A DNA stretch of 64,000 nt. It comes from an uncultured Eubacteriales bacterium (GTDB lineage: Bacteria; Bacillota; Clostridia; Oscillospirales; CAG-272). The stretch is taken from assembly GCA_900549725.1 (NCBI GenBank), contig URPL01000009.1, positions 1 through 64,000 of the forward strand. The letters run 5' to 3'. Under the pieces are notes generated by a model. It was not told where the DNA came from. It worked only from the letters and a program-made list of their open reading frames with translations, and did no database searches. The position numbers were made by a program, and so were the translations under genes. Shown here piece by piece: positions 7,720-16,820 of the stretch; position 1 is the first letter of the stretch; every line of letters begins with the position of its first letter.

Positions 7720-9132
7720 TCAGGATTGAGCCGCCGCGACACCGCCCGGATATTGCCCGGCGGAGCGAAGCGAGCCGTTTTCTATGGCAATGCTTTGCTC
7801 CTGCACGGCGTTCCACACAAGCGGGCCGACAATGCCGTTTTCTTCAAAGCCGTTCAGCCGCTGAAAGGCAAGCACATCACGATAGGTTAAATCGTCGAAG
7901 GTATCGTTGACATTCAGCTGCGTAAGCGTCGGGGTAACGGAAGCGATCGTATTCAGCCCCTGCTGCAAAATTCCGATCTGCGGCGAGGTCATGCCTCGTT
8001 TGAGCAGCGTGCCGCCGAAGGGCACATAGCCACCGAGGCGCTCGCTTTGAGGGATGCTTTCCAGCATGGAGAGATAGGTTTCAAATAAAAGATTCCAGGT
8101 TTGCTCTCCTACAATTCCGTCCACGGGCAGTCCTGCGTATTTTTGAAAGGCATAAACGGCGTCTCGCGTTTCTTCATTGAAATATCCGGTGATTGCAATG
8201 GGGGGAAGCTCCGGATTGAAAGCGCCGATAAAAGCAAGATAATATTGCAGAACGGAGACATAGGCGCCGCTGTCGCCAAAGCGCAGTACAAACGGATAGG
8301 CGCTTCCGACCTCCTGTGGGGTCAGCCCCTCCGAGGTCAGTTCGTTCAGCATTTTTACGCTTGCGAAAATATATTGAATGCGATACCAGGTCGCCTCATT
8401 TACAACGCCCGTTTGCGGCAGGTCGAAGATCTGCTGAAAGGTGCGCACCGCCTGCTCCGTTTCCGCGCCGTAGATGCCGTCCGGAGGATTGATTTTCGGA
8501 ATGGCGGGATAGTTTTTGGAAATGCGGTTGAGGCGAATCTGCACATTGGTGACATCGTTTCCGCCCGCCCCGAGCGCGAGCGGCGCGGCGGGGGCGGAGG
8601 GGCGCAGCCCGCTGACCGGGACATTGCGCACAATATTGATATCATCGCCGTAATAGCGCTGCAGAATCTGATAGGGGGAGAGCCCTTGCTGCGCAAGCGC
8701 AACGCTGCCCCATTGGGAAAGCCCGCCGCAGCTCACCGTCGTCCCGTTGCAATATTGCGTAAAGAGGGGCTCAATGCTGCCCTGCCGCACGACATAGCTG
8801 TTGAAGATTTCATCGACGATTTGAGAAACATTTTCAAAAATGTTTCTGCCGTATACAAAGGATTGGTCGGTGGCGGTGGAATTTGTGATATCAAAATCGT
8901 ATCCGCGCGAGCGATAATATTCGGTGTAAATGCGGTTCAGCGCAAAGCTGATCTGCGCATAGATATTGGCGCGCAGCGCATTTTCCGGCCAGGTGGGATA
9001 AATTTCGCTGCTTGCGACATTTTTGATGTAGTCCGGAAAGGAAATGTTGACATTCGGCGCACTTTGATCGGTGGCTGCTCCCAGATGCACCGTGATTTGG
9101 GATGGAATTTGCACCTGCGGTGAAACCGGCAT
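7720..9132 (-). CDS. SpoIID-like/peptidoglycan-binding multidomain protein
   Basis: A 470-residue protein without signal peptide. Residues about 40-190 resemble the SpoIID/LytB region (WPENALRANIYAQ, then GGLSQWGSVALAQQGLSPYQIL before YYG). Three peptidoglycan-binding repeats follow, each with an N-V-Q-I-R-L-N or V-L-Q-Y-Y-L start and a G-[IV]-V-[NG]-[EP]-x-T/V-W end, near residues 205-275, 300-365 and 385-455. The start at 9132 follows GGAGG and the upstream stop by one base. This architecture occurs as an unnamed protein in spore-forming Clostridia; a role in spore cortex or engulfment is likely but not proven. Confidence 0.8.
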   Translation of the reverse strand: MPVSPQVQIPSQITVHLGAATDQSAPNVNISFPDYIKNVASSEIYPTWPENALRANIYAQISFALNRIYTEYYRSRGYDFDITNSTATDQSFVYGRNIFENVSQIVDEIFNSYVVRQGSIEPLFTQYCNGTTVSCGGLSQWGSVALAQQGLSPYQILQRYYGDDINIVRNVPVSGLRPSAPAAPLALGAGGNDVTNVQIRLNRISKNYPAIPKINPPDGIYGAETEQAVRTFQQIFDLPQTGVVNEATWYRIQYIFASVKMLNELTSEGLTPQEVGSAYPFVLRFGDSGAYVSVLQYYLAFIGAFNPELPPIAITGYFNEETRDAVYAFQKYAGLPVDGIVGEQTWNLLFETYLSMLESIPQSERLGGYVPFGGTLLKRGMTSPQIGILQQGLNTIASVTPTLTQLNVNDTFDDLTYRDVLAFQRLNGFEENGIVGPLVWNAVQEQSIAIENGSLRSAGQYPGGVAAAQS

Positions 9133-9133
9133 A

Positions 9134-9574
9134 TCAGCTGCCCTCCAGTTCGTTTGGCTCAAGATCGCGGATAATGATGGGGCGGTTTCCATCGCCGTTT
9201 AATTTATCCTGCACAGTGACGGGCTGCAGGGTAAACGGCTGCAGGGAAGTGACCCCCGGAAACACGGCGACATTCTGCGCAATCATGGGATAATATTCCT
9301 CTTTGAAAATTTCCACCTCATATACGGTATAGGATTTTCCGATTTGCGCGGGGGAGGCGGAAAGGGCGGCGCTCGGCGCGGCAAGAGCAACGGTTTGCGT
9401 TTTGCCGCTGCTGTCGGTTTTCAGAAGATATAAAAGGGTGCGCGTCCCGTCGCCGTCGATTTTCTTGATTTGCACCGCAGCGTCTGCAATCGGCAGTGCG
9501 CCGGAGGCGGCGGAAAGAGAAATTTTCAGCTTTCCCTCGAATTCTTTTTCCGAAAAAACAGAATCATTTTCCAT
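9134..9574 (-). CDS. Conserved hypothetical, transthyretin-like beta-sandwich
   Basis: A 146-residue soluble protein. The segment KLKISLSAASGALPIADAAV, then a TDSSGKTQT turn and a VEIFKEEYYP block, follows the pattern of carboxypeptidase-regulatory/prealbumin-like domains (a feature value, a conditional Gly turn, then a rising strand). The start at 9574 is chosen for its GGGGAG SD; an earlier in-frame ATG at 9628 lacks one. It overlaps translationally with the SpoIID-like gene (stop TGA one base before the next ATG), so the products are made together. Function unknown. Confidence 0.7.
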   Translation of the reverse strand: MENDSVFSEKEFEGKLKISLSAASGALPIADAAVQIKKIDGDGTRTLLYLLKTDSSGKTQTVALAAPSAALSASPAQIGKSYTVYEVEIFKEEYYPMIAQNVAVFPGVTSLQPFTLQPVTVQDKLNGDGNRPIIIRDLEPNELEGS

Positions 9575-9626
9575 CGATGCTTCTCCCCTTTTCAAAAAAG
9601 CTTCTTTCCAGTATATGAAAAAGGGC

Positions 9627-9661
9627 AAAAAAAGTGCTGCCGCATTTTGGCGGCAGCACTT
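9627..9661 (-). terminator. Strong terminator of the oligopeptide-binding protein gene
   Basis: Perfect 12-bp stem AAGTGCTGCCGC (9632-9643) / GCGGCAGCACTT (9650-9661) with a minus-strand run of seven T. A run of nine G (9662-9670) abuts the stem on the gene side. Confidence 0.9.
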
Positions 9662-9682
9662 GGGGGGGGGAATGGAAGCGGT

Positions 9683-11617
9683 TTACTGAGATTCTTTTTC
9701 TTCGCTCGGAATATAGTTGTCAAATTTGCTCTGCGACACCTTGGTGAAGCTGTGCGCGCCGTATACATTGATACTCTTTGTCTCGCCGGAGATGGCAGAG
9801 GAGGCAAGATATGCGTTGGCATTCTGAAACAGCGGGATTACAGGCAGATCGGTAAGCAGAAGCTTTTCCGCATCCACAAGAATTTTGCTCATCTCGGCGC
9901 GGTCGTTTGCTTTGAATGCCTGCTCGATCAGCGCATTGTATTCTTCGCTGTTATAGCCGGTCATATGGGTGCGCGGCGCATAATCGTCGTAATCCGTTGC
10001 AACGGCGTTTCCGCTGAAACCGACGGCGAACGGTGCGAGCGTTGAAAATGCGCTGGGCGTCAGAGTCTGATAATCAAGCAGCACGATGTCGTAATTATAA
10101 TACATTTCTGGCTGCTTGCCGTTGTTGAACAGCTCTTTCATCGGCGCTTTGGTGACAACGGTATCTTCGCCGTTTACAGCCTCGGCGGTAGTTACTTCTT
10201 CGGTGGTTGTATAAACAGTCGGGTCAATATATTCCTCGTTGCCCTTTTCCACAATGGAGCAAACATGTGCAAAATGCGCTGCGTCCAGCGGGTTGAGCTT
10301 GATTTTGAGGCCGAGCTGCTCCCAGGCTTCTTTGATCGACTGTGCAATTTCCCCGTTATGCGCGGTGTCGCGATAGGTCAGAGTGAGCGTTCCGGAGGAA
10401 ACGCCTGCGGAAGAAAGCGCAGATTTTGCAGCCGAAAGATCGGCATTGGCGGGGAGCAGATCGCCTGCTTCCTTGCGGAAGGAAGAAGAAACCTTGCCAT
10501 AGGATACGCCGTTTGGCACAAGCCCGGTCGCCGCCTTGGCGCCGACATAAACGGAGGCAAGCGCCTCACGGTCAAGCGCCAGGGAGAGCGCCTGGCGAAC
10601 GCCCTGCTTTGCAAGTAATGCGTTCTTGGTGTTTAAAAACAGGCTCATGGTTGAGAGCGTGCTGTCGGTCTTTGCTTTGGATGCGAGGGCATTTGAGCTT
10701 GCAAGAGAGCCGGAGATATAATGCAGCTGGTCAGCCGCTTCACTCAGCGTTGTTTTTCCGTCGGAAAGAGTCACCTCGCCGTCCTTGGCGCGGTAGTTAT
10801 AAGCCGTGGTTCTGTCGTCTTCACTCAGGGAGAAATTGAAAATCAGGCGGAAGGGCTTGACATATTTGTCACGGCGGATCTCTTCGGAAATGGAATCATA
10901 GTTGATACAGTTATAATATTTGTTGCGCTCCAGCACAAGGCGCTGCCCCTCTTTGCCGGATTCCATGTTTTTCACGGTGAAGGCACCGCTTGTGATGATG
11001 TTGGTCGAGGAGCGATCCCAGGTGTCCTCATAAACGGAGGCATAATCCTCACGCACCGGCGCCAGGGCAATGGAGGCAATGTTTTCAAGGAAGAGCTCGT
11101 AGTTTATGCCCTGCTCCAGGGTAACCTCCAGGGTATAGGTGTCGATGGAGGCAAGGCCGACATCGGCAAGCGTTGCAGTGCCCTCATTCAATGCGCGGGC
11201 ATTTTTGATGTAGTAAAGCAACGATTTTGCATCGCAGGAAAAATCGGGATTGAGGATGCGTTTCCAGGAATACACAAAGTCGTCGGCGCTGATGCGGCGG
11301 CCGTCGCTCCATGCGGTTTTGCGCAGGGTGAAAACAAGGGTGTTGGTTTCTTCGTCATATTCATAGGTATCGCAGATGCCCTTGACAACCTTGCCGTTTT
11401 CGTCATATTTCATCATGCTTTCATAGCAAAGGCTGAGATACTGCACGGCGCTTGCGTCATTCAGGGATTTTGCGGGATCCCAGGAGCGCAGCTCGGAACC
11501 CATATATACATTGATATAAGCGCCCTTGGTCTCCGTATCCACAAAGAGCCCGCAGCCGCAAAGCCCTGCGCTGAGCAGCATGAGCGCCGTCAATAAAATA
11601 GCGGTGAAACGTTTCAT
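9683..11617 (-). CDS. Oligopeptide ABC transporter substrate-binding lipoprotein (SBP family 5)
   Basis: A 644-residue exported lipoprotein: signal sequence at residues 1-21 with a lipobox ending in Cys22 (LCGC), then the family 5 pattern ELRSWDPAKSLNDASA, AWSDGRRISADDFVYSWKR, SLFLNTKNALLAKQGVRQALSLALDREALA and a C-terminal PVIPLFQNANAYLA. These proteins deliver peptides to an Opp/Dpp permease at the outer face of the membrane. No permease or ATPase gene is adjacent, so it is an orphan here. It has its own promoter (11703-11731) and terminator. Confidence 0.92.
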   Translation of the reverse strand: MKRFTAILLTALMLLSAGLCGCGLFVDTETKGAYINVYMGSELRSWDPAKSLNDASAVQYLSLCYESMMKYDENGKVVKGICDTYEYDEETNTLVFTLRKTAWSDGRRISADDFVYSWKRILNPDFSCDAKSLLYYIKNARALNEGTATLADVGLASIDTYTLEVTLEQGINYELFLENIASIALAPVREDYASVYEDTWDRSSTNIITSGAFTVKNMESGKEGQRLVLERNKYYNCINYDSISEEIRRDKYVKPFRLIFNFSLSEDDRTTAYNYRAKDGEVTLSDGKTTLSEAADQLHYISGSLASSNALASKAKTDSTLSTMSLFLNTKNALLAKQGVRQALSLALDREALASVYVGAKAATGLVPNGVSYGKVSSSFRKEAGDLLPANADLSAAKSALSSAGVSSGTLTLTYRDTAHNGEIAQSIKEAWEQLGLKIKLNPLDAAHFAHVCSIVEKGNEEYIDPTVYTTTEEVTTAEAVNGEDTVVTKAPMKELFNNGKQPEMYYNYDIVLLDYQTLTPSAFSTLAPFAVGFSGNAVATDYDDYAPRTHMTGYNSEEYNALIEQAFKANDRAEMSKILVDAEKLLLTDLPVIPLFQNANAYLASSAISGETKSINVYGAHSFTKVSQSKFDNYIPSEEKESQ

Positions 11618-11702
11618 GTACGATTATTCCTCCTATGCATACAAGCACGATCCCGCGCTTTGCGGAGCGGTTCCGAAAAAGGGGATCAAAAATCTACGAT
11701 AT

Positions 11703-11731
11703 ATTATAGCATTTTGCCATCGTAAAGGCAA
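11703..11731 (-). promoter_or_regulatory. Promoter of the oligopeptide-binding protein gene
   Basis: Minus strand TTGCCT (11731-11726), 17-bp spacer, TATAAT (11708-11703). The 299-bp gap 11618-11916 also contains a long inverted repeat (11790-11835) and the coaW terminator, and no gene. Confidence 0.65.
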
Positions 11732-11789
11732 GAACCGTTTTGCGTTTTCGCCAATTCTTAGATACTTGCACAAAAGCAAAAATCGAAAA

Positions 11790-11835
11790 TGTGCAAAATC
11801 ACGAATTTTATCTAAAAAAATTCACATTTTGCACA
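11790..11835. repeat. Two-part AT-rich inverted repeat upstream of the binding-protein promoter
   Basis: TGTGCAAAAT (11790-11799) is the exact inverse of ATTTTGCACA (11826-11835), and GAATTTT (11803-11809) of AAAATTC (11817-11823), nested around a 7-base centre. It lies about 60 bp upstream of the -35 of the minus-strand promoter. It may be an operator, a cruciform or a backup terminator. Confidence 0.6.
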
Positions 11836-11844
11836 AAAATGAAA

Positions 11845-11886
11845 GCAAAACCCCGAAAAAGGGCGTTGCTTGCCCGTTTTTCGGGG
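11845..11886 (-). terminator. Terminator after coaW
   Basis: CCCCGAAAAAGGGC (11851-11864) pairs with GCCCGTTTTTCGGGG (11872-11886) around a short loop; TTTTGC follows on the minus strand. Confidence 0.8.
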
Positions 11887-11916
11887 TAAAAATGCTTTTG
11901 GGATGAGGAAACCGCC

Positions 11917-12765
11917 TCAGCTCTGCGGCTCTTCCGGGTCAAAATAGGAGAGCGCCGTGCCGATGACCGTTCCGAAATTGGAGCGCTCCGGGCAGAGAAA
12001 GCGCATGCCGAACATGCGGCTGAGATTTTCAAACATCGGCGCCGCCTGCGGGATCTTTGTCAGATTGCCCGTCATAACAATGTTGCTGACACCGTGCTGC
12101 CGCGCGGCGAACAGAGAAATCATGGCGACGGTTTCAAAAATCATGTTGATCAGCCCAAGTGCAATATCCGATGGGGTGGCAACATCGCTGAGCTTGCCGA
12201 AGTTTGAGGCGGTCATATCCGTGGGCAGGGGAACGCCCGAGGTGATATCGCCCACGCGCAGATCCACGCGGGAAAGATCGCCGTCCTTTGCAAGGGCAAC
12301 GATGTGCTCAATGCTGTCCATTGCCAAAAGGCGCTTTGAGAGCCCCATGAGCGTGCCGCCGCCGACACCGGTGCCGCCGAGATAATTCACATGAACATGC
12401 CCGTTGCCGTCGCGCTGCGCCAGAGTGGTTGCGGTCCCCGTTCCCATGCTGACGACGACCGCGCGTGAAAGCCCAGAGAGATACAGCCCGCCGCAGCCGA
12501 CCGCGCGAAACTCGGAAACATGCGTGCAGGGGAGGTTAAAAATCGAGGAAGAGATGCAGGAGGAGCCGATGCCCGTGATCATAACACGCGCAATATCTGA
12601 AAGCTGCAGTCCGTTTTCGCTTGTGAACTTGCCGAAAGCGCCGTACACGGAGGTCACGGGGTCGGTTGCGTGAACAAAAATCGGTTCGATCAGGGTGCGG
12701 TCCATGCGAAAGCCGGCGATTTTGGTTGTACTTCCGCCGACATCAATGCCGATAATCACAGACAT
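11917..12765 (-). CDS. coaW: Type II pantothenate kinase
   Basis: This 282-residue ASKHA-fold kinase phosphorylates pantothenate in the first step of coenzyme A synthesis in the cytoplasm. It shows the N-terminal phosphate loop IGIDVGGSTTK, the central MGTGTATTLA and GGTGVGGGTLMGLSK loops, and a C-terminal NIVMTGNL motif. The length fits the bacterial type II enzymes (about 270-290). An SD (AAGGAG) precedes the ATG. It is 58 bp downstream of gdhA with no strong terminator between, so readthrough from gdhA is likely. Confidence 0.88.
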   Translation of the reverse strand: MSVIIGIDVGGSTTKIAGFRMDRTLIEPIFVHATDPVTSVYGAFGKFTSENGLQLSDIARVMITGIGSSCISSSIFNLPCTHVSEFRAVGCGGLYLSGLSRAVVVSMGTGTATTLAQRDGNGHVHVNYLGGTGVGGGTLMGLSKRLLAMDSIEHIVALAKDGDLSRVDLRVGDITSGVPLPTDMTASNFGKLSDVATPSDIALGLINMIFETVAMISLFAARQHGVSNIVMTGNLTKIPQAAPMFENLSRMFGMRFLCPERSNFGTVIGTALSYFDPEEPQS

Positions 12766-12823
12766 ATGCCGCGTCTCCTTTCGGGATATGTGGCTTTTTT
12801 CTCAACCGTTTTAACGGAAATGC

Positions 12824-14179
<1,356 letters not shown>

Positions 14180-14210
14180 TCACTCCTGTCTCTCATGATT
14201 CGATAGAAAA

Positions 14211-14239
14211 ATTATACACGCTGCTGCATGAAAATGCAA
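14211..14239 (-). promoter_or_regulatory. Promoter of gdhA
   Basis: Minus strand TTGCAT (14239-14234), 17-bp spacer, TATAAT (14216-14211), about 38 bp from the gdhA ATG. Confidence 0.75.
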
Positions 14240-14360
14240 TAGGAGCGCGGGATATTTACAAAAAAGATATATTTTTGCGCGCGGAGAACCCCGCCTGCCG
14301 ATTTTGCAAAAACAGACGGAAAAACTTGCAAAAAGGAAGAAAAGCCGCACAAACGGCATC

Positions 14361-14389
14361 TTGCAATGCGGCGGAGAAGGTGATACAAT
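14361..14389 (+). promoter_or_regulatory. Promoter of the PHP phosphatase gene
   Basis: TTGCAA (14361-14366), 17-bp spacer, TACAAT (14384-14389), 32 bp ahead of the ATG at 14422. It is divergent from the gdhA promoter. Confidence 0.65.
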
Positions 14390-14421
14390 AAAACGGGACT
14401 TCAGAAAAAGGAGCAAAATAA

Positions 14422-15264
14422 ATGATTGCACGGAAGGATGTGCAGATTCTTGCGCGCTTTGGGGATTATCATATGCATACGACCTTTTGCGACGGCAGGC
14501 AAAGCCCGGAGCAAATGCTTTTGGCAGCGCTTGCGGCCGGCGCGAAAAACATCGGCTTTTCCGCCCATGCCCCCGTCCCTTATGCGGACACATGGCATAT
14601 GCCGCCCGAAAACGAAGTGCCGTATCGTGCAGAAATCGCGCGGCTGCAGGCGCTTTACGGCGACCGCATTGCACTTTGGTGCGGCACGGAGGCGGACGGC
14701 GAAACCGTGGCGGACCTTTCCCGCTATGATTATGTGATCGCTTCCATGCACACTCTGTTTTTCGGGCAGGAGCGCTGCGTTGTCGATTATTCACCCGCCG
14801 TTTCGCGCAAAACGGTGCAGCAGCATTTCGGCGGGGATTGGTATGCTTATTGCCGCGCCTATTACCGCGCGCTTGCCGCTTTGCCGGACCGGATCCGCGC
14901 CGATGTGATCGGGCATTTTGATCTGTGCGCAAAATTCAATGAGGCGGACCCTTGCTTTGACGAAGAAGATCTGCGCTATCAGGCAGCCGCCAAAGAGGTG
15001 CTTTCGCTGCTGGCGCAGCGCGATATTCCCATTGAGATCAATACCGGCGCCGTTTTCCGCGGGAAACGCACCGTTTTTTATCCCCGGCTTTCTCTTTTGC
15101 GTTTTTTTGCCGCATGCGGCGGGCACGTTGTGCTTTGCTCCGATGCGCACGGAACGGATACAATCGGCTACGGCTTTGCCGATGCCTGCGACTATTGCCG
15201 TGCGGCGGGGCTTACCGCGGCCTGTGTGTTTGACGGAAAGGCATTTGTGCCGCGCCCGCTTTGA
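14422..15264 (+). CDS. PHP-domain phosphatase, histidinol-phosphatase (HisK) type
   Basis: A 280-residue PHP-fold metallo-phosphoesterase. Metal-binding segments appear in order: DYHMHTTFCDG at the N-terminus, FSAHAPVP, GTEAD, ASMHTLFF, VIGHFDLCAKF and CSDAHG at the C-terminus. This matches the trinuclear PHP site of HisK-type histidinol phosphatases, which dephosphorylate L-histidinol phosphate. No other his gene is nearby, so the substrate assignment is provisional; a general phosphoesterase is possible. A good SD (AAGGAG) and its own promoter and terminator mark a single-gene unit. Confidence 0.8.
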   Translation: MIARKDVQILARFGDYHMHTTFCDGRQSPEQMLLAALAAGAKNIGFSAHAPVPYADTWHMPPENEVPYRAEIARLQALYGDRIALWCGTEADGETVADLSRYDYVIASMHTLFFGQERCVVDYSPAVSRKTVQQHFGGDWYAYCRAYYRALAALPDRIRADVIGHFDLCAKFNEADPCFDEEDLRYQAAAKEVLSLLAQRDIPIEINTGAVFRGKRTVFYPRLSLLRFFAACGGHVVLCSDAHGTDTIGYGFADACDYCRAAGLTAACVFDGKAFVPRPL

Positions 15265-15290
15265 AAACAAGAACAAGAGCACAAAAATAG

Positions 15291-15344
15291 AACCGCGCCC
15301 TGCGCATCCCCCGAAAAAGGGGTGCGGGGCGCGGTGTTTTTTTA
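15291..15344. terminator. GC-rich bidirectional terminator
   Basis: AACCGCGCCC...ATCCCC pairs with GGGG...GGGCGCGGT, followed by seven T on the plus strand. It ends the phosphatase transcript and, reading leftward, the convergent VanY-like gene whose stop is at 15342. Confidence 0.85.
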
Positions 15345-16781
15345 TTCCGTTTGCGCGGCATTTTCCGTCGGCAGATACCCGGTGGACTGCAAATATGCAA
15401 CATATTCCTCCAGGCATTGGCCGTTTGCATGCATGCGCATGGCGTGATAGCGGCCGACAAAGCGATATTGATTGGCAACATAGCCGTAGCCGGTCTGCGC
15501 GGTTTTGTCCGCGGGGTAGCGCTTGACAAAGCCGAATTTCCAGGAATTTTCCGTGAGCCATTTTCCGGCTTCGGTTGCATCGAAGTTTTTCACGGATTCC
15601 TTGTAGTCGATTTTGAAGGAAAGCCCGAGCACGGTATCGTTTGTGCCGGGGGCATCAATGCTTTCGCCGTCCTTGCGGTGGGTATAGTAGTAATTCTGGA
15701 AGGAATAGCTGACATAGCCGACAGTGATGCCCACATCGGAAAATCCGTTGGCACGCAGCTCCGCAAAGAGCGCCTCCGAAGCCTTTTCGGCGATGTCTAC
15801 CATGTATTGCAGCGGCCGGCCGTCGGCTTTGAGATAAACCACCTGCGTCAGATTCTGCGGCTCAAAGGAGGAGTCCACGGGGTGCTCTGCGGAGGCAATT
15901 GTCAGAAAATCGTCGCGGTTTTGGGGGTTCATATATTCCTCATATGCGCTGACATCCGCCAAAAGCCCCATGGCATTGGAATCGGGGAAGTTTGCCGCCT
16001 CATCCACTGCCTGCATGGGCTGATTGCCCTTGAGCAGGAAGGTGACGGGGAGATAGCTCTGCCCGTCGTCGGTGGTGTTGCGCTTGATTTCAACGGTGTG
16101 CGTTTTTTCGTCATACGAGCAGGAGAGCCCTTTGACATAGGTCGCCAAAAAGTCATACGGCACATAGACATCGCCGTTTTCAAGAATCGACGGGGCGTCC
16201 AGATGCTCCGGAACGCCGTTGCATTCGACTTCCCGCGTGCCGATACGGAACAGAATATTTTCATCCGTTGCAACATCCGTTGTAAAGCGCAGCTCGTTTG
16301 TGTCTCCCGTGGTGACGATATCGCACAGCTCAAGCACCGGCGTGAGATTGACATAGAGCGTGCCGTTGCGCATCATTTTTTTATAGGCGACGGAGGTGCC
16401 CTTTTTTACATCCCCGATCTTTACATTGTAATACGAAAAGCCGGGCTTTTCATGATGATGCAGATTCAGAAAGAAAACGCCGACGCTGATCAGCAGCAAA
16501 ATCACAAAGGAAGCGAGAAACAGAAGAAAGCGCGCCCGCCGGATCTTTTTGCGGGTTTGCTTTTCCTGTTGCTCCTTTTGGGAGAGCGGGCGCGCAGCGG
16601 GATGCGGCGATTTCCCTGCGGCGGCTTTGCGGCGCGCGGAGGAACGGGTTCCTTTTTTTGTGCTGCCTGCGGCGGCACGGATTCTTTTTTCTGCCTGAAA
16701 AGGGTCGGCTGCGCCCGGAATATCATGCACGCGGCTCGGGCGCTTGGGCAGATCCTGCCGCGTGTTTTGGTTTCGATCCAT
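15342..16781 (-). CDS. Membrane-anchored VanY/M15B-like protein lacking zinc ligands
   Basis: A 479-residue protein: basic, Ser/Ala-rich cytoplasmic N-terminus (1-80), one transmembrane helix (about 84-106), an extracellular domain resembling copper-amine-oxidase N-terminal domains (about 115-236, with LYVNLTPVLELC and VYVPYDFLATYVKGL), then a VanY-like D-Ala-D-Ala carboxypeptidase fold (about 255-465). The fold is recognised by WKFGFVKRYPADKTAQTGYGY and YRFVGRYHA. The zinc signatures are absent: the S-x-H-x-x-G segment is NDTVLG (381-386) and the E-P-W-H segment is VANQ (435-438). It is probably a non-catalytic cell-wall-binding protein. Confidence 0.75.
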   Translation of the reverse strand: MDRNQNTRQDLPKRPSRVHDIPGAADPFQAEKRIRAAAGSTKKGTRSSARRKAAAGKSPHPAARPLSQKEQQEKQTRKKIRRARFLLFLASFVILLLISVGVFFLNLHHHEKPGFSYYNVKIGDVKKGTSVAYKKMMRNGTLYVNLTPVLELCDIVTTGDTNELRFTTDVATDENILFRIGTREVECNGVPEHLDAPSILENGDVYVPYDFLATYVKGLSCSYDEKTHTVEIKRNTTDDGQSYLPVTFLLKGNQPMQAVDEAANFPDSNAMGLLADVSAYEEYMNPQNRDDFLTIASAEHPVDSSFEPQNLTQVVYLKADGRPLQYMVDIAEKASEALFAELRANGFSDVGITVGYVSYSFQNYYYTHRKDGESIDAPGTNDTVLGLSFKIDYKESVKNFDATEAGKWLTENSWKFGFVKRYPADKTAQTGYGYVANQYRFVGRYHAMRMHANGQCLEEYVAYLQSTGYLPTENAAQTE

Positions 16782-16820
16782 ATCCTGCGCCTCCTTTTTT
16801 ATCGTTTGACGGAGCGATGC

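Noticed and set aside
12766..12823. Terminator between gdhA and coaW
   Set aside because: The CCGTT/AACGG arms are only five bases and the T-run is displaced, so I do not call it; readthrough is likely.
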